A stretch of 6,466 nt of DNA, from contig CAYIHX010000088.1 in NCBI GenBank assembly GCA_964363305.1, forward strand, positions 1-6,466. The letters run 5' to 3'. This DNA comes from CAYIHX01 sp964363305 (GTDB lineage Bacteria; Bdellovibrionota; UBA1018). This document shows positions 1 to 6,403 of the stretch, piece after piece. The notes under the pieces are model-generated. The model was given only the letters and a program-made list of their open reading frames with translations, ran no database searches and had not been told where the DNA came from. A program made the position numbers and the translations under genes. Positions within the stretch are counted from its first letter, which is position 1. The number at the start of each line of letters is the position of its first letter.

Positions 1-999
1 CTCGCGCTGAAAGAGTTGCTCGAGTGCCTTCAAGAAATCGATCGCAGAAAACTGCACCTGGCCCGTGGCTTCGAAAGTCTTTTCACTTTCTTGGTCAAAG
101 GTCTGGGCTATGAGGAGGGTTCGGCTTATCGAAGGCTGCAAGCCTTGAGAGCATTGAACTCCACGCCAGAAATCAAAGAACACTTGGCGCAAGGATCACT
201 GACGCTGACCAACGTCGCGGCCGCCCAGGGACTGATCCGGTCGATGGAAAAAATCCGATCGGTCAGTACGGAAGAAAAACGCGCGATTTTCAAAGAAATG
301 AAGGACCAGTCCAAACGCGGAGCAGAACAAATCCTCCTCATTCACGCCGAGCAAGAAGGCGTCGCGCTTCGCGGGGTGACGTCACCGTACGACCTGATCC
401 GCGCGACTTCGCCGGAGAAAGTAGAAATCCGCTTTCAGGCATCGAAAATGCTCGAAGAAAAAATTCATCGACTGCGGGAGCTCTACTTCAAGAAGAAGCC
501 GGGCGCGTCGCTCGAAGAAATTTTTACCTGGGCGGTGGAGGAAACCTTGAATCGGCACGACCCGATTCGGTGCGACGAACGCGCTCGGATTCGGGAGGCG
601 GCGGCTGTCGCGCGAGGTGAAAAAGACTTGAGATCTGCGTCAGCTGTTCGAGCCCCCGTTGAAGGGGATGAGACGGTTCAGTCCGGGGCCGGCCATTCTC
701 CGTTGCTCGACTCGACACAGCCGCCTCAAGCGTCCGCGCCGCAAAAACCTACGCCCTACCGTCCTCACCTCCCTGCGCCGACGCGACGCTTCATCCTCCG
801 GCGAAGTGCTTATCGTTGCGAGTACAGTGACGCGTGGACCGAACGCCGATGCGAGTCGACGAAGGCCCTCGAAATCGATCACGTCGTGCCGCTCATTTTT
901 GGGGGTTCGAGCACGGCGGAGAATCTCCAGGTTCTGTGTAAACCGCACCACGGGGCGAAGGGTTTGACTGTGGAGGGGGGTTCGAGCACGGGCAAATAA
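1..999 (+). CDS. HNH endonuclease family protein (5' end outside window start)
   Basis: Predicted DNA-cutting protein with a C-terminal HNH nuclease fold. The frame is open from base 1 with no start signal there, and the family front half is already under way (LALKELLECLQEIDRRK), so the TTG at 16 is not the real start. Counting from base 1 there are 332 residues. Residues 1-190 are helical, with the family pattern RGFESLF...GLGYEEGSAYRR. Residues ~208-258 form a Pro/Ser/Ala-rich linker. The HNH domain covers ~260-319: Cys273 and Cys284 (CEYSDAWTERRC), Asp293-His294 (EIDHVVP), Gly-Gly at 301-302, Asn308-Leu309, and Cys313-x2-His316-His317. The two Cys and the CxxH probably bind structural zinc; His294, Asn308 and His316/317 form the HNH triad. 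The tail after His317 is short and unusual (see the 16-bp repeat). The missing N-terminus is probably encoded at 6404-6466. The natural target is unknown; it could be a homing-type or mobile-element nuclease. Confidence 0.9.
   Translation, partial: LALKELLECLQEIDRRKLHLARGFESLFTFLVKGLGYEEGSAYRRLQALRALNSTPEIKEHLAQGSLTLTNVAAAQGLIRSMEKIRSVSTEEKRAIFKEMKDQSKRGAEQILLIHAEQEGVALRGVTSPYDLIRATSPEKVEIRFQASKMLEEKIHRLRELYFKKKPGASLEEIFTWAVEETLNRHDPIRCDERARIREAAAVARGEKDLRSASAVRAPVEGDETVQSGAGHSPLLDSTQPPQASAPQKPTPYRPHLPAPTRRFILRRSAYRCEYSDAWTERRCESTKALEIDHVVPLIFGGSSTAENLQVLCKPHHGAKGLTVEGGSSTGK
901..991 (+). repeat. 16-bp direct repeat at the 3' end of the HNH gene
   Basis: GGGGGTTCGAGCACGG occurs at 901-916, inside the HNH motif (GGSSTAEN), and again at 976-991, six bases before the stop (GGSSTGK), 75 bp apart and in the same frame. 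The repeat makes the last residues echo the HNH core, so the C-terminal tail may have formed by duplication. Confidence 0.7.
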
Positions 1000-1016
1000 A
1001 TTCGACGTATAATAAA
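1000..1016. other. 17-bp gap between convergent genes
   Basis: Both genes end here, with TAA at 997-999 (plus) and TAA at 1017-1019 (minus). No stem-loop with a T-run is visible in the gap or just beyond on either strand, so the transcripts probably run into each other. Confidence 0.7.
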
Positions 1017-4000
1017 TTACTTCAGAATATAAAATCCGCCGGTGTAGTATCCTGCTCCGCCCGGCATGTTCGCCGTGCGGGTTCCAATCAGCGTATCGGG
1101 GGTTCCGTCGCCGTCGATGTCCCCGCTGCCGGTCCAGCCGGCGAACATCAGCCGGTACGCACCGCCGAAGTAGCCGGAGTAGGTCACCGTGCCGTTTCGG
1201 GCAAATTCGAAGCGCATCGGGTTGCAGCCGCCCGAGGCCGAGCAAGAGGGATTCACGCTGGAGGTGGTGTTCGAGTTGAGTCCGTTCGCGGTTCCGAAAA
1301 AGGCATAAAGATAATCGGGTCGCGCGGCGTCGCCCAGTCGCGCCGCGAGCAGATCGGCGTAGCCATCGCCGTTCAGGTCGCCTGGGATATTGACGCTCAG
1401 GCCGAACTGGCGACTGGCCAACGTCTGGCCGCGCTCGATGATCCGCAGTACGTTGCATTGGTTGGTGGTCGGGTTGCAGGCGTTGTCGACCATGTCGACG
1501 ATTTTCAGAGGGTCGTAATCCGCCGTCATGTTGATCGCCGGGTTGTTGTCGACGGCCGAGATCTGCACCACGCAGGGCAGGTAGTCGTTGCCGGCCGCAC
1601 CCGAGCACGTCACTCCTGGTTGCAGTCGAAGGCTGTTATACCCTCCATTGAGCCCGTGGATGACGACGACATCCCCGCCGCTGGCGATGTTGGCCCCGGC
1701 GTAACCGGCCGCCTCGCTGTTGTATCCCACCGCAAAATCGCGCAAGCCATCACCATTGATGTCGCCGCCGGCCGAGAGCGAGTAGGGAATTCTTCCGGCC
1801 GCGCTCGCCACGAACTGCGGCTGAATTACGAATTCTACCCACCGAGCGCCCGAGAGTCCTTGGTCGGCTCCGGGGTTTCCGCTCGGCGCGCGTCGCCCGT
1901 AGAAGAGGTAGACTCGGCCCGCGTCGGCCACGGGAGTCGGGACGCCCACAGTATTGGGGTAATTCGTGCTTTCGCCGACGGTTCGGTAGGTCATGGCCAG
2001 ATCGTCGACCCCGTCCCCGTTCACGTCGCCGACGTTTTGAATCGTCTGCACTGACGTGGCTGAAGGGCCGGTTCCCGGTGGGTTCAGCACGTCCGTCGGT
2101 CCGCCCGGCCAGGTGCCATCACACCAGGTCAGCAAGGTCGTGTTGCGAATGCAAATTCCGAGCGGTCGGCACAGCCCGCCCGGGCAGTCGGGCGAGAAAT
2201 GGATCTGCGAATAGGTGGCGACTAAGCCATAGCTCACGCTCGTGGGATAGAGGCTGTCTCTCTCTTTCAGCACGCCCTGAGCCGAACCCGAATAGACCTG
2301 AAGAATCGCCTCAGACGCGCTGCTGCCTCCGTTGCCGCCGTAACCTCGCACGACAACCGCGTAGTCGCTGAACCCGTCGCCGTTGAAATCACCGTGGGTC
2401 TCATAGCGACTGGGATCGTATTCCTCGCCTGCTCCGCCGACGTTCACATGAATGTAGTGATTGAGGTAACCGGTGTTGTCCTGCAGGATCTGCGGGTCGA
2501 TCGCCGTGCCGCGCGCCGACAGCTCCAGCGGGCCGGGCTGCGTGATTAGGCCGGTAGAGAAGCCGTAGTAGATCCAGCTGAACATCGAGGGATGACCGAC
2601 GACGATGTCCGCGAAGCCGTCTCCGTTCACGTCGCCGGCCGGGCTTGCGTAGGTTCCGGGCGAGACCTGGAGATACCAATAGCCTTCCAGGTTCGAGAGA
2701 GTCTCAAACGTGATCAACAGCGGGTCGAGCGGATCGAGCGGCGCGGGCTTGGGTGCGCAGTCCGCTTCACCGGCGGCCGGGCAGGTCGACGAAGAGGTCA
2801 CGAGGCCTCCGGGCGAGCCGTAGAACACCGCGAGCTTGTACGAACCGTAAGAGCCACCGCTGTAAACGAACGGCAGGAGATCGACGTTTTTCCCGGCGCG
2901 AATCGGCGCGATCACGTCATCGTAGCCGTCTCCGTTCAGGTCACCGACAATTTGCGCGCGGCTGAAAAGAGTTGACGCGCGAAGCGAAGGCATGTGAGGC
3001 GTGCGACCGGTGATATTCGCCTGAGTCAGCACGCTGCCGGGCAGAATGGGGTTGGCGACTGAGTTGCCGAAAATCGACACACGTCCGTGCCGGTAGGTGC
3101 CGGCGATATTTCCCTGGCCGGGAGAGCCGATGGCGAGATCCGGTCGGCCGGGGCTGTCATTGTTGAAGTCAGCCGCTGCCATGCCCAGGCCCACCATCGA
3201 GAAGATCGGGAACTGAGGCCGAACGCGAGTGTACGGCGAGGGCGAGAGTCCGCGGTCGGAGCTGTAGTAGATGATCACTTCGCCGTTGCGCACGTAGCCG
3301 GCGGAGGCGTTGGCGTTCAAACCCGGCATTCCGACCATCAGGTCGGGATAGCTGTCTCCGTTGAGGTCCGTGGGTTTGCCGATATCTTGGCCGTATTGGA
3401 TGTAGTTGAATCCGAAGGGACCATTGAAAATCTGCGGTGGGCATTGGTTGGGCACTCCCGGCGCCTGGCCGACGGCGCAGGTGAGGTTGTTCGCCGTGGG
3501 CACCGTCAACTGGTGCGGCTTGGGGCCGTTGGCCGCGCTGCCGTAATAGATCAGCACGCGGCCGTTTGATCCGTCATAAGTGCCGAAGCTCGCGATGATC
3601 TCGGCATAGCCATCCCGGTTGAGGTCGCCTGACGCCATGACGGCGGGCATCGACCACGCAGCGTTGCCGATGCCATTGACCGGGATGTAAACCCAGTCGT
3701 TTCCATTCGGCATGACGAGTGAGCCATTGGCGTCCCGAGTGGCGGGATTATTGAGCGCCGCTCCGCCTTTGACCCAGATGATCCCGGTCGTATTGACGCC
3801 CCCGAAGGGCACGTTGGAAATCTGGTGTACGGTGAAGGCGATGTCCGCGTAGGCGGCGTTCGAAAATTTCCCGACGGTGAGGCCCCATCCGATGTTCGCG
3901 CCGACGTTGGGGAAGCTGGCGTTGTTCGGAAGGAGGATTCGCCTGAAATTTCCGGAGAGCCCGAACGCGGTGCCGTCGTAGATTCGAATGGCGCCGTGGC

Positions 4001-5966
4001 TCTTGCCTGTGATCGGATCGATCGATCCCGGATGCGAGGCCGCTAAGTCGTCGACGCCATCGCCGTTGATGTCGCCCACGGCGAGCGACCAACCGAGGCC
4101 GGTGTTCGCGTTGCCGGCGATTTGCAGGGCGGGAACCGTCGGCTCAAAAAGTTGGACCTGGCAATTGGCCGAGTTGGGCATCGCGCAAGAAAACGCCTCG
4201 GGAGTCGCGACCGTCGCGTTGGCAAGGCCTACGCCCGTGCTCCCGTAGTAGACGTACACCCCGCCGAGGCGGGAGATCGCGCGAGACGGCGCGCCGATGG
4301 CGAGATCCTGACAAGGACGCGTGCCGGTCGAGGTATCGAGGTCGTTGTTGAAGTTGCCCACCGCGAGGGCGCGGCCGAACGCCGTGATGCCGATCTGGGT
4401 ATTCGGGCCCGGGTACGGGATGAGCAGCGGTTTTCCGGCCGCTGGACTCGTGACCGGCACCGCACTGAGGTCGAGCCCGCTGGGACCCCCGTAGAAGACG
4501 GCGACCGCTCCGGCGCTTTCATTGTAGTTGACGATGTTCGGACCATACAGGGTGCCTTCTTGACGGGTGAAGTCTCCATGCGCCGCCCCGGCGGCCAGGT
4601 CAGGATAGCCATCGCAGTTGAAGTCACCGGTGGCGACGGCTTCGCCGAGGCGCCCGCCTTCGCCTTGCTCCAGCGAGACCGCAGGGGTTTGCGGTAGATC
4701 CGAGAGTGCCTTCACTCGAACCGCGATCGCCGAAAGCGTGGCGGTTTCACCGAGGTAGCTCGCTTTCGGCACGACCGTGTTCGCACCTGCCGCCAGCGGA
4801 GCCGAAGGGAGGACGGTGAGCGGCCCGTCGCCCGTTCTCGAGCCGAGGAAGGTGGAGTCTTTATAAATGGATATTGTATATCCTGGCAAGGCGCCGGTCA
4901 CTTGGAAGGTGGGGAAGCGGCCGAGGGAGACGGACGGTCCGGTCACGAAGGGGATTGGATCGAGCGCCGTGCTCGTCATCGCCGAAACCATGGGCACGAC
5001 GGTCGGCGCGACGGTAGCGAGCACGCGGATGTCGGCGAGCACGCCCGTGGCTTGCAATGCGCTGAGGGTGTCGGTGATCTGGTAGTTCAGCGCGTGCGTT
5101 CCGATCGGGAGTGACGAGCTGATGGCGACGCTTTGCGAGCCGTTCAACGTCGCGACCAGGTTACCAGGGATAAGCGCCCCGTTGTAGACTTTCGTTTGCC
5201 AGGTGAAGGGAGCGCCGCTGACCGTCACGGTGATGGGGCTCCCCACGATGACGTCGGTGGAGGCGGATACGGTCGGCAGGGACGCGAGTTGGGAAGTGGT
5301 AAATTGCCCCGGCACCGTTCCGCTGGATGCGCTTACGCTCGAGGGCAGGCTCGTCGTGCCGTCGGCGTACTGGGCGACGACTGAAAAATAATAGAGCGTG
5401 TTGGAAGCGAGACCAGAGGCCACAAAGCCGCTGCTCGCGCCAGAGGTGAAATCCGGTACGCCGAGCAATGCGGAATCCGCGACCGGAACCCCCGCGCTTC
5501 TGTAAATTTTGTAGGTCGGGCCCTCGACGAAGGTCCAATTCACGCGAATGCTCGAGAAGTCGATTGCTTGCGCGGAGCTGGCTCCGGCAAATGGCGTCCA
5601 GGTCGTGACCGATAGGGATTTCGAAGCGCCGACCTCGCTGCCGTCTTTTCGCTTCCCGCTCACGGATAGGAGGTAGGTCGTGGAAGGCGAGAGTCCATCG
5701 ATGATCGCGGAGTCGAAGGTCGAAGTTTTGATGGGGGAGTCGCTCGTGGAGATGAAAACGGAATATTGGAGGTAGTCGCTCTGGTTGGCCCACTTCACCT
5801 TCACGGCAGTGGGAGAGAGGATTTCAATCGCTTCGATGCCAGCGAATTTCTTGGCCAGGATTGAAGATCCGCCTTGGATGCCCAAGTCATTGCCCAGGCA
5901 GCCCGAAAATACGGGAGCCAAGAATAGGGTCAGCAGGGAGATATGAGAAACCCGAGTTAACAACAA
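1017..5966 (-). CDS. Giant FG-GAP repeat / fibronectin type III surface lipoprotein (1649 aa)
   Basis: Predicted exported, lipid-anchored beta-rich protein, likely a surface binding or adhesion protein; no ligand can be named. Order: signal peptide 1-22 with lipobox VFSG-Cys23; FN3-like domains ~45-122 and ~125-223; Ig-like modules ~231-320 and ~321-428; then 14 FG-GAP repeats from ~432 to the end, each with an integrin-like DxNxDGxxD calcium loop and a following 'hydrophobic-YYG-x-GL' strand. Leu at +2 after the lipidated Cys favours the outer membrane under the E. coli Lol rule. There are 18 Cys besides Cys23, nearly all in close pairs. Start: TTG at 5966, preceded by GAGG at a 6-nt gap; a second TTG follows at once. 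No ATG or GTG lies between the in-frame stop at 6003-6005 and this point. The gene is transcribed alone and converges on the HNH gene. No frameshift is seen. Family identity is firm; function is inferred. Confidence 0.95.
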   Translation of the reverse strand: MLLTRVSHISLLTLFLAPVFSGCLGNDLGIQGGSSILAKKFAGIEAIEILSPTAVKVKWANQSDYLQYSVFISTSDSPIKTSTFDSAIIDGLSPSTTYLLSVSGKRKDGSEVGASKSLSVTTWTPFAGASSAQAIDFSSIRVNWTFVEGPTYKIYRSAGVPVADSALLGVPDFTSGASSGFVASGLASNTLYYFSVVAQYADGTTSLPSSVSASSGTVPGQFTTSQLASLPTVSASTDVIVGSPITVTVSGAPFTWQTKVYNGALIPGNLVATLNGSQSVAISSSLPIGTHALNYQITDTLSALQATGVLADIRVLATVAPTVVPMVSAMTSTALDPIPFVTGPSVSLGRFPTFQVTGALPGYTISIYKDSTFLGSRTGDGPLTVLPSAPLAAGANTVVPKASYLGETATLSAIAVRVKALSDLPQTPAVSLEQGEGGRLGEAVATGDFNCDGYPDLAAGAAHGDFTRQEGTLYGPNIVNYNESAGAVAVFYGGPSGLDLSAVPVTSPAAGKPLLIPYPGPNTQIGITAFGRALAVGNFNNDLDTSTGTRPCQDLAIGAPSRAISRLGGVYVYYGSTGVGLANATVATPEAFSCAMPNSANCQVQLFEPTVPALQIAGNANTGLGWSLAVGDINGDGVDDLAASHPGSIDPITGKSHGAIRIYDGTAFGLSGNFRRILLPNNASFPNVGANIGWGLTVGKFSNAAYADIAFTVHQISNVPFGGVNTTGIIWVKGGAALNNPATRDANGSLVMPNGNDWVYIPVNGIGNAAWSMPAVMASGDLNRDGYAEIIASFGTYDGSNGRVLIYYGSAANGPKPHQLTVPTANNLTCAVGQAPGVPNQCPPQIFNGPFGFNYIQYGQDIGKPTDLNGDSYPDLMVGMPGLNANASAGYVRNGEVIIYYSSDRGLSPSPYTRVRPQFPIFSMVGLGMAAADFNNDSPGRPDLAIGSPGQGNIAGTYRHGRVSIFGNSVANPILPGSVLTQANITGRTPHMPSLRASTLFSRAQIVGDLNGDGYDDVIAPIRAGKNVDLLPFVYSGGSYGSYKLAVFYGSPGGLVTSSSTCPAAGEADCAPKPAPLDPLDPLLITFETLSNLEGYWYLQVSPGTYASPAGDVNGDGFADIVVGHPSMFSWIYYGFSTGLITQPGPLELSARGTAIDPQILQDNTGYLNHYIHVNVGGAGEEYDPSRYETHGDFNGDGFSDYAVVVRGYGGNGGSSASEAILQVYSGSAQGVLKERDSLYPTSVSYGLVATYSQIHFSPDCPGGLCRPLGICIRNTTLLTWCDGTWPGGPTDVLNPPGTGPSATSVQTIQNVGDVNGDGVDDLAMTYRTVGESTNYPNTVGVPTPVADAGRVYLFYGRRAPSGNPGADQGLSGARWVEFVIQPQFVASAAGRIPYSLSAGGDINGDGLRDFAVGYNSEAAGYAGANIASGGDVVVIHGLNGGYNSLRLQPGVTCSGAAGNDYLPCVVQISAVDNNPAINMTADYDPLKIVDMVDNACNPTTNQCNVLRIIERGQTLASRQFGLSVNIPGDLNGDGYADLLAARLGDAARPDYLYAFFGTANGLNSNTTSSVNPSCSASGGCNPMRFEFARNGTVTYSGYFGGAYRLMFAGWTGSGDIDGDGTPDTLIGTRTANMPGGAGYYTGGFYILK
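1020..4673 (-). repeat. Fourteen FG-GAP repeats (two predicted seven-bladed beta-propellers)
   Basis: Calcium loops start at residues 448, ~538, 632, ~700, 781, 867, 933, 1009, 1112, 1193, 1314, 1402, 1530 and 1616. Most read D-x-N-x-D-G-x-x-D, for example DINGDGVDD and DLNGDGYDD. Loop 2 is stretched by about nine residues (NFNNDLDTSTGTRPCQD), loop 7 by two (DFNNDSPGRPD), and loop 4 (KFSNAAYAD) has lost the acidic ligands. Fourteen matching outer strands follow (VFYGGPSGL, VYYGSTGVGL ... GFYILK at the C-terminus). Spacing of 66-128 residues is longer than a minimal blade because of inserted loops. The natural division is residues ~432-985 (bases 3012-4673) and ~986-1649 (1020-3011). Confidence 0.9.
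4683..5276 (-). other. Two Ig-like beta-sandwich modules
   Basis: Residues ~231-320 (starting PTVSAS, with GSPITVTVSG, LPIGTHALNYQITD and ending DIRVLAT) and ~321-428 (starting PTVVPMVSA, with PGYTISIYKDSTFLG, APLAAGANTVVPKA and ending AIAVRVKAL) each have the strand pattern of bacterial Ig-like surface domains. The second keeps the common 'G-x-T-I-x-I-Y-x-D/N' core. Assignment is by eye; a named Pfam family cannot be given safely. Confidence 0.6.
5298..5834 (-). other. Two fibronectin type III-like domains
   Basis: Residues ~45-122 contain the B-strand Trp (AVKVKW, Trp59) and the FN3 hallmark LSPSTTYLLSV, with Tyr98 followed by KRKDGSEVG. Residues ~125-223 repeat the plan: IRVNW (Trp144), YKIYRS, then GLASNTLYYFSVVAQYADGT. 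These are typical spacer or binding modules in secreted bacterial proteins and probably hold the propellers away from the membrane. Confidence 0.82.
5898..5966 (-). other. Lipoprotein signal peptide and lipobox of the FG-GAP protein
   Basis: Residues 1-23 show a short N-region with one Arg (Arg5), a hydrophobic core (ISLLTLFLAPV) and the lipobox V-F-S-G-Cys23. Phe at -3 is less common than Leu but allowed in the lipobox pattern. Cys23 would be diacylated and become the N-terminus after signal peptidase II cleavage. The following ~20 residues (LGNDLGIQGGSS...) look like a flexible tether before the first FN3 domain. Confidence 0.88.
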
Positions 5967-5972
5967 AACGTA

Positions 5973-5976
5973 CCTC
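5973..5976 (-). promoter_or_regulatory. Ribosome binding site deciding the TTG start of the lipoprotein
   Basis: GAGG on the minus strand, six nucleotides before the TTG at 5966 and nine before the second TTG at 5963. No ATG or GTG is in frame between it and the upstream stop, so a TTG start is required; either TTG works and both give a complete signal peptide. Confidence 0.6.
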
Positions 5977-5996
5977 GGCGGATTTCCGCTTCTTTC

Positions 5997-6026
5997 AGAA
6001 TATCAATTCTTGATGTATTTGGTCAA
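5997..6026 (-). promoter_or_regulatory. Candidate sigma-70-type promoter of the lipoprotein gene
   Basis: Reading the minus strand, TTGACC (plus 6021-6026; 5/6 to TTGACA) is followed after 18 nt by TATTCT (plus 5997-6002; 4/6 to TATAAT). GATATT at a 16-nt spacing is an alternative -10. It lies in a clearly AT-rich stretch (about 5997-6066) within GC-rich surroundings, and would give a 5' leader of roughly 25 nt. The only other TTGAC on this strand (plus 6032-6037) has no matching -10. Confidence 0.5.
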
Positions 6027-6029
6027 GAA
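6007..6029. promoter_or_regulatory. Inverted repeat overlapping the promoter (possible operator)
   Basis: TTCTTGA (6007-6013) and TCAAGAA (6023-6029) form a perfect 7-bp dyad with a 9-bp spacer, centred at 6018. It covers the -35 box and part of the spacer of the candidate lipoprotein promoter, where a repressor would act. Smaller dyads flank it: ATCAA-TTC-TTGAT (6002-6014) and TCAAT-CC-ATTGA (6034-6045). The regulator is unknown; in an AT-rich stretch some dyads are expected by chance. Confidence 0.4.
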
Positions 6030-6148
6030 ATAGTCAATCCATTGATTTTATGTGCTTTTATTCTTTAGAAGAGGAAAGTGGGGAGCCTTTGCTTTTTGGC
6101 CTAACGAAAGAATCTGCATGAAGATGACGGCATGCACCATAGGCCCTG

Positions 6149-6175
6149 GCGAATCGCGTTCTCCAGCGAATCGCG
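6149..6175. repeat. 10-bp direct repeat with nearby inverted copies
   Basis: GCGAATCGCG occurs at 6149-6158 and again at 6166-6175, a 17-bp step. GGCGAAT at 6148-6154 has its reverse complement ATTCGCC at 6199-6205, and GCATTCG is repeated at 6189-6195, 6197-6203 and 6394-6400. Two copies are too few to call iterons. Confidence 0.45.
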
Positions 6176-6259
6176 CGCGCCGCAGTGCGCATTCGTGCAT
6201 TCGCCCACAGGTTTCTATTGACTGATTTTCAAGGCCTCTGCGCGCCTGCCTACGAAACT

Positions 6260-6275
6260 TTCCGAGCGCTCGGAA
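6260..6275. repeat. Perfect 16-bp palindrome, REP-like
   Basis: TTCCGAGC followed by its exact reverse complement GCTCGGAA, centred between 6267 and 6268, with no loop. Translated on the minus strand it gives FHSERSES, the kind of peptide produced by dispersed CATTCCGAGCG-type palindromic intergenic repeats. It could be a dimeric protein-binding site or a REP-like element; one copy is present here. Confidence 0.55.
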
Positions 6276-6290
6276 TGAAAAATCTCTCCC

Positions 6291-6311
6291 ATGCGCTGCC
6301 CGCGCGTTTTT
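6291..6311 (+). terminator. Weak hairpin plus T-run (possible terminator)
   Basis: GCGC (6293-6296), loop TGCCC, GCGC (6302-6305), extended by a T-G and an A-T pair, then TTTT(T) to 6311. The stem is short and no gene on the plus strand ends just upstream, so it may be chance or may insulate the HNH promoter. Confidence 0.2.
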
Positions 6312-6328
6312 AGCCCCATTCTTGCGCG

Positions 6329-6334
6329 TATAAA
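6329..6334 (+). promoter_or_regulatory. Candidate -10 box for the HNH gene
   Basis: TATAAA (5/6 to TATAAT) lies 58-75 bp before the two candidate ATGs (6392, 6404). The matching -35 position (about 6306-6312, T-rich) is poor. It is the best plus-strand promoter element in the region but weakly supported. Confidence 0.28.
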
Positions 6335-6403
6335 TACGATCCTATCTTTCGACTCGCGCCCCAGAAAAGAGGCCAGAAAAAACTCCATGTTATGCATTCG
6401 TCC

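Larger units (their letters stand above)
5967..6403. other. Non-coding divergent control region
   Basis: A 437-bp stretch between the lipoprotein start and the HNH start at 6404. The left ~100 bp are AT-rich and hold the lipoprotein promoter. The middle (6140-6210) is GC-rich with short direct and inverted GCGAAT/ATTCGC copies. The right part holds a 16-bp palindrome, a weak hairpin with a T-run, and a TATAAA box. No credible gene, RNA gene or clear DnaA box was found. If the molecule is circular, this is the only place large enough for a replication origin. Confidence 0.6.

Noticed and set aside
16..18. TTG as the start codon of the HNH gene
   Set aside because: The frame is open upstream to base 1 and the conserved family N-terminal region is already in progress; the true start lies outside the window start, probably at 6404.
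1008..1013. Perfect TATAAT on the plus strand between the convergent genes
   Set aside because: No -35 at a workable distance, and it would only make antisense RNA to the lipoprotein gene.
640..1608. 322-aa minus-strand open frame across the HNH 3' end and the lipoprotein 3' end
   Set aside because: Arg-rich, low-complexity shadow in another frame of two well-supported genes; no start signal or domain.
4122..4697. 191-aa plus-strand frame and similar plus-strand frames (1458-2054, 2592-2975, 3087-3569)
   Set aside because: Antisense shadows of the repeated, GC-rich FG-GAP coding sequence; they share valine/alanine/arginine-rich patterns mirroring the calcium-loop codons.
5161..5793. 210-aa minus-strand frame inside the FN3/Ig part
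   Set aside because: Same strand but wrong frame; Arg/His-rich and without family features, while the main frame has clear FN3 motifs.
6218..6223. TTGACT on the plus strand as a -35 box for a small RNA ending at the 6291-6311 hairpin
   Set aside because: The positions 16-18 nt downstream are GC-rich (CGCGCC) with no -10 element.
6215..6397. 60-aa minus-strand frame in the intergenic region
   Set aside because: Contains the palindrome-derived HSERSES peptide, overlaps the HNH control region and has no convincing Shine-Dalgarno; most likely non-coding.
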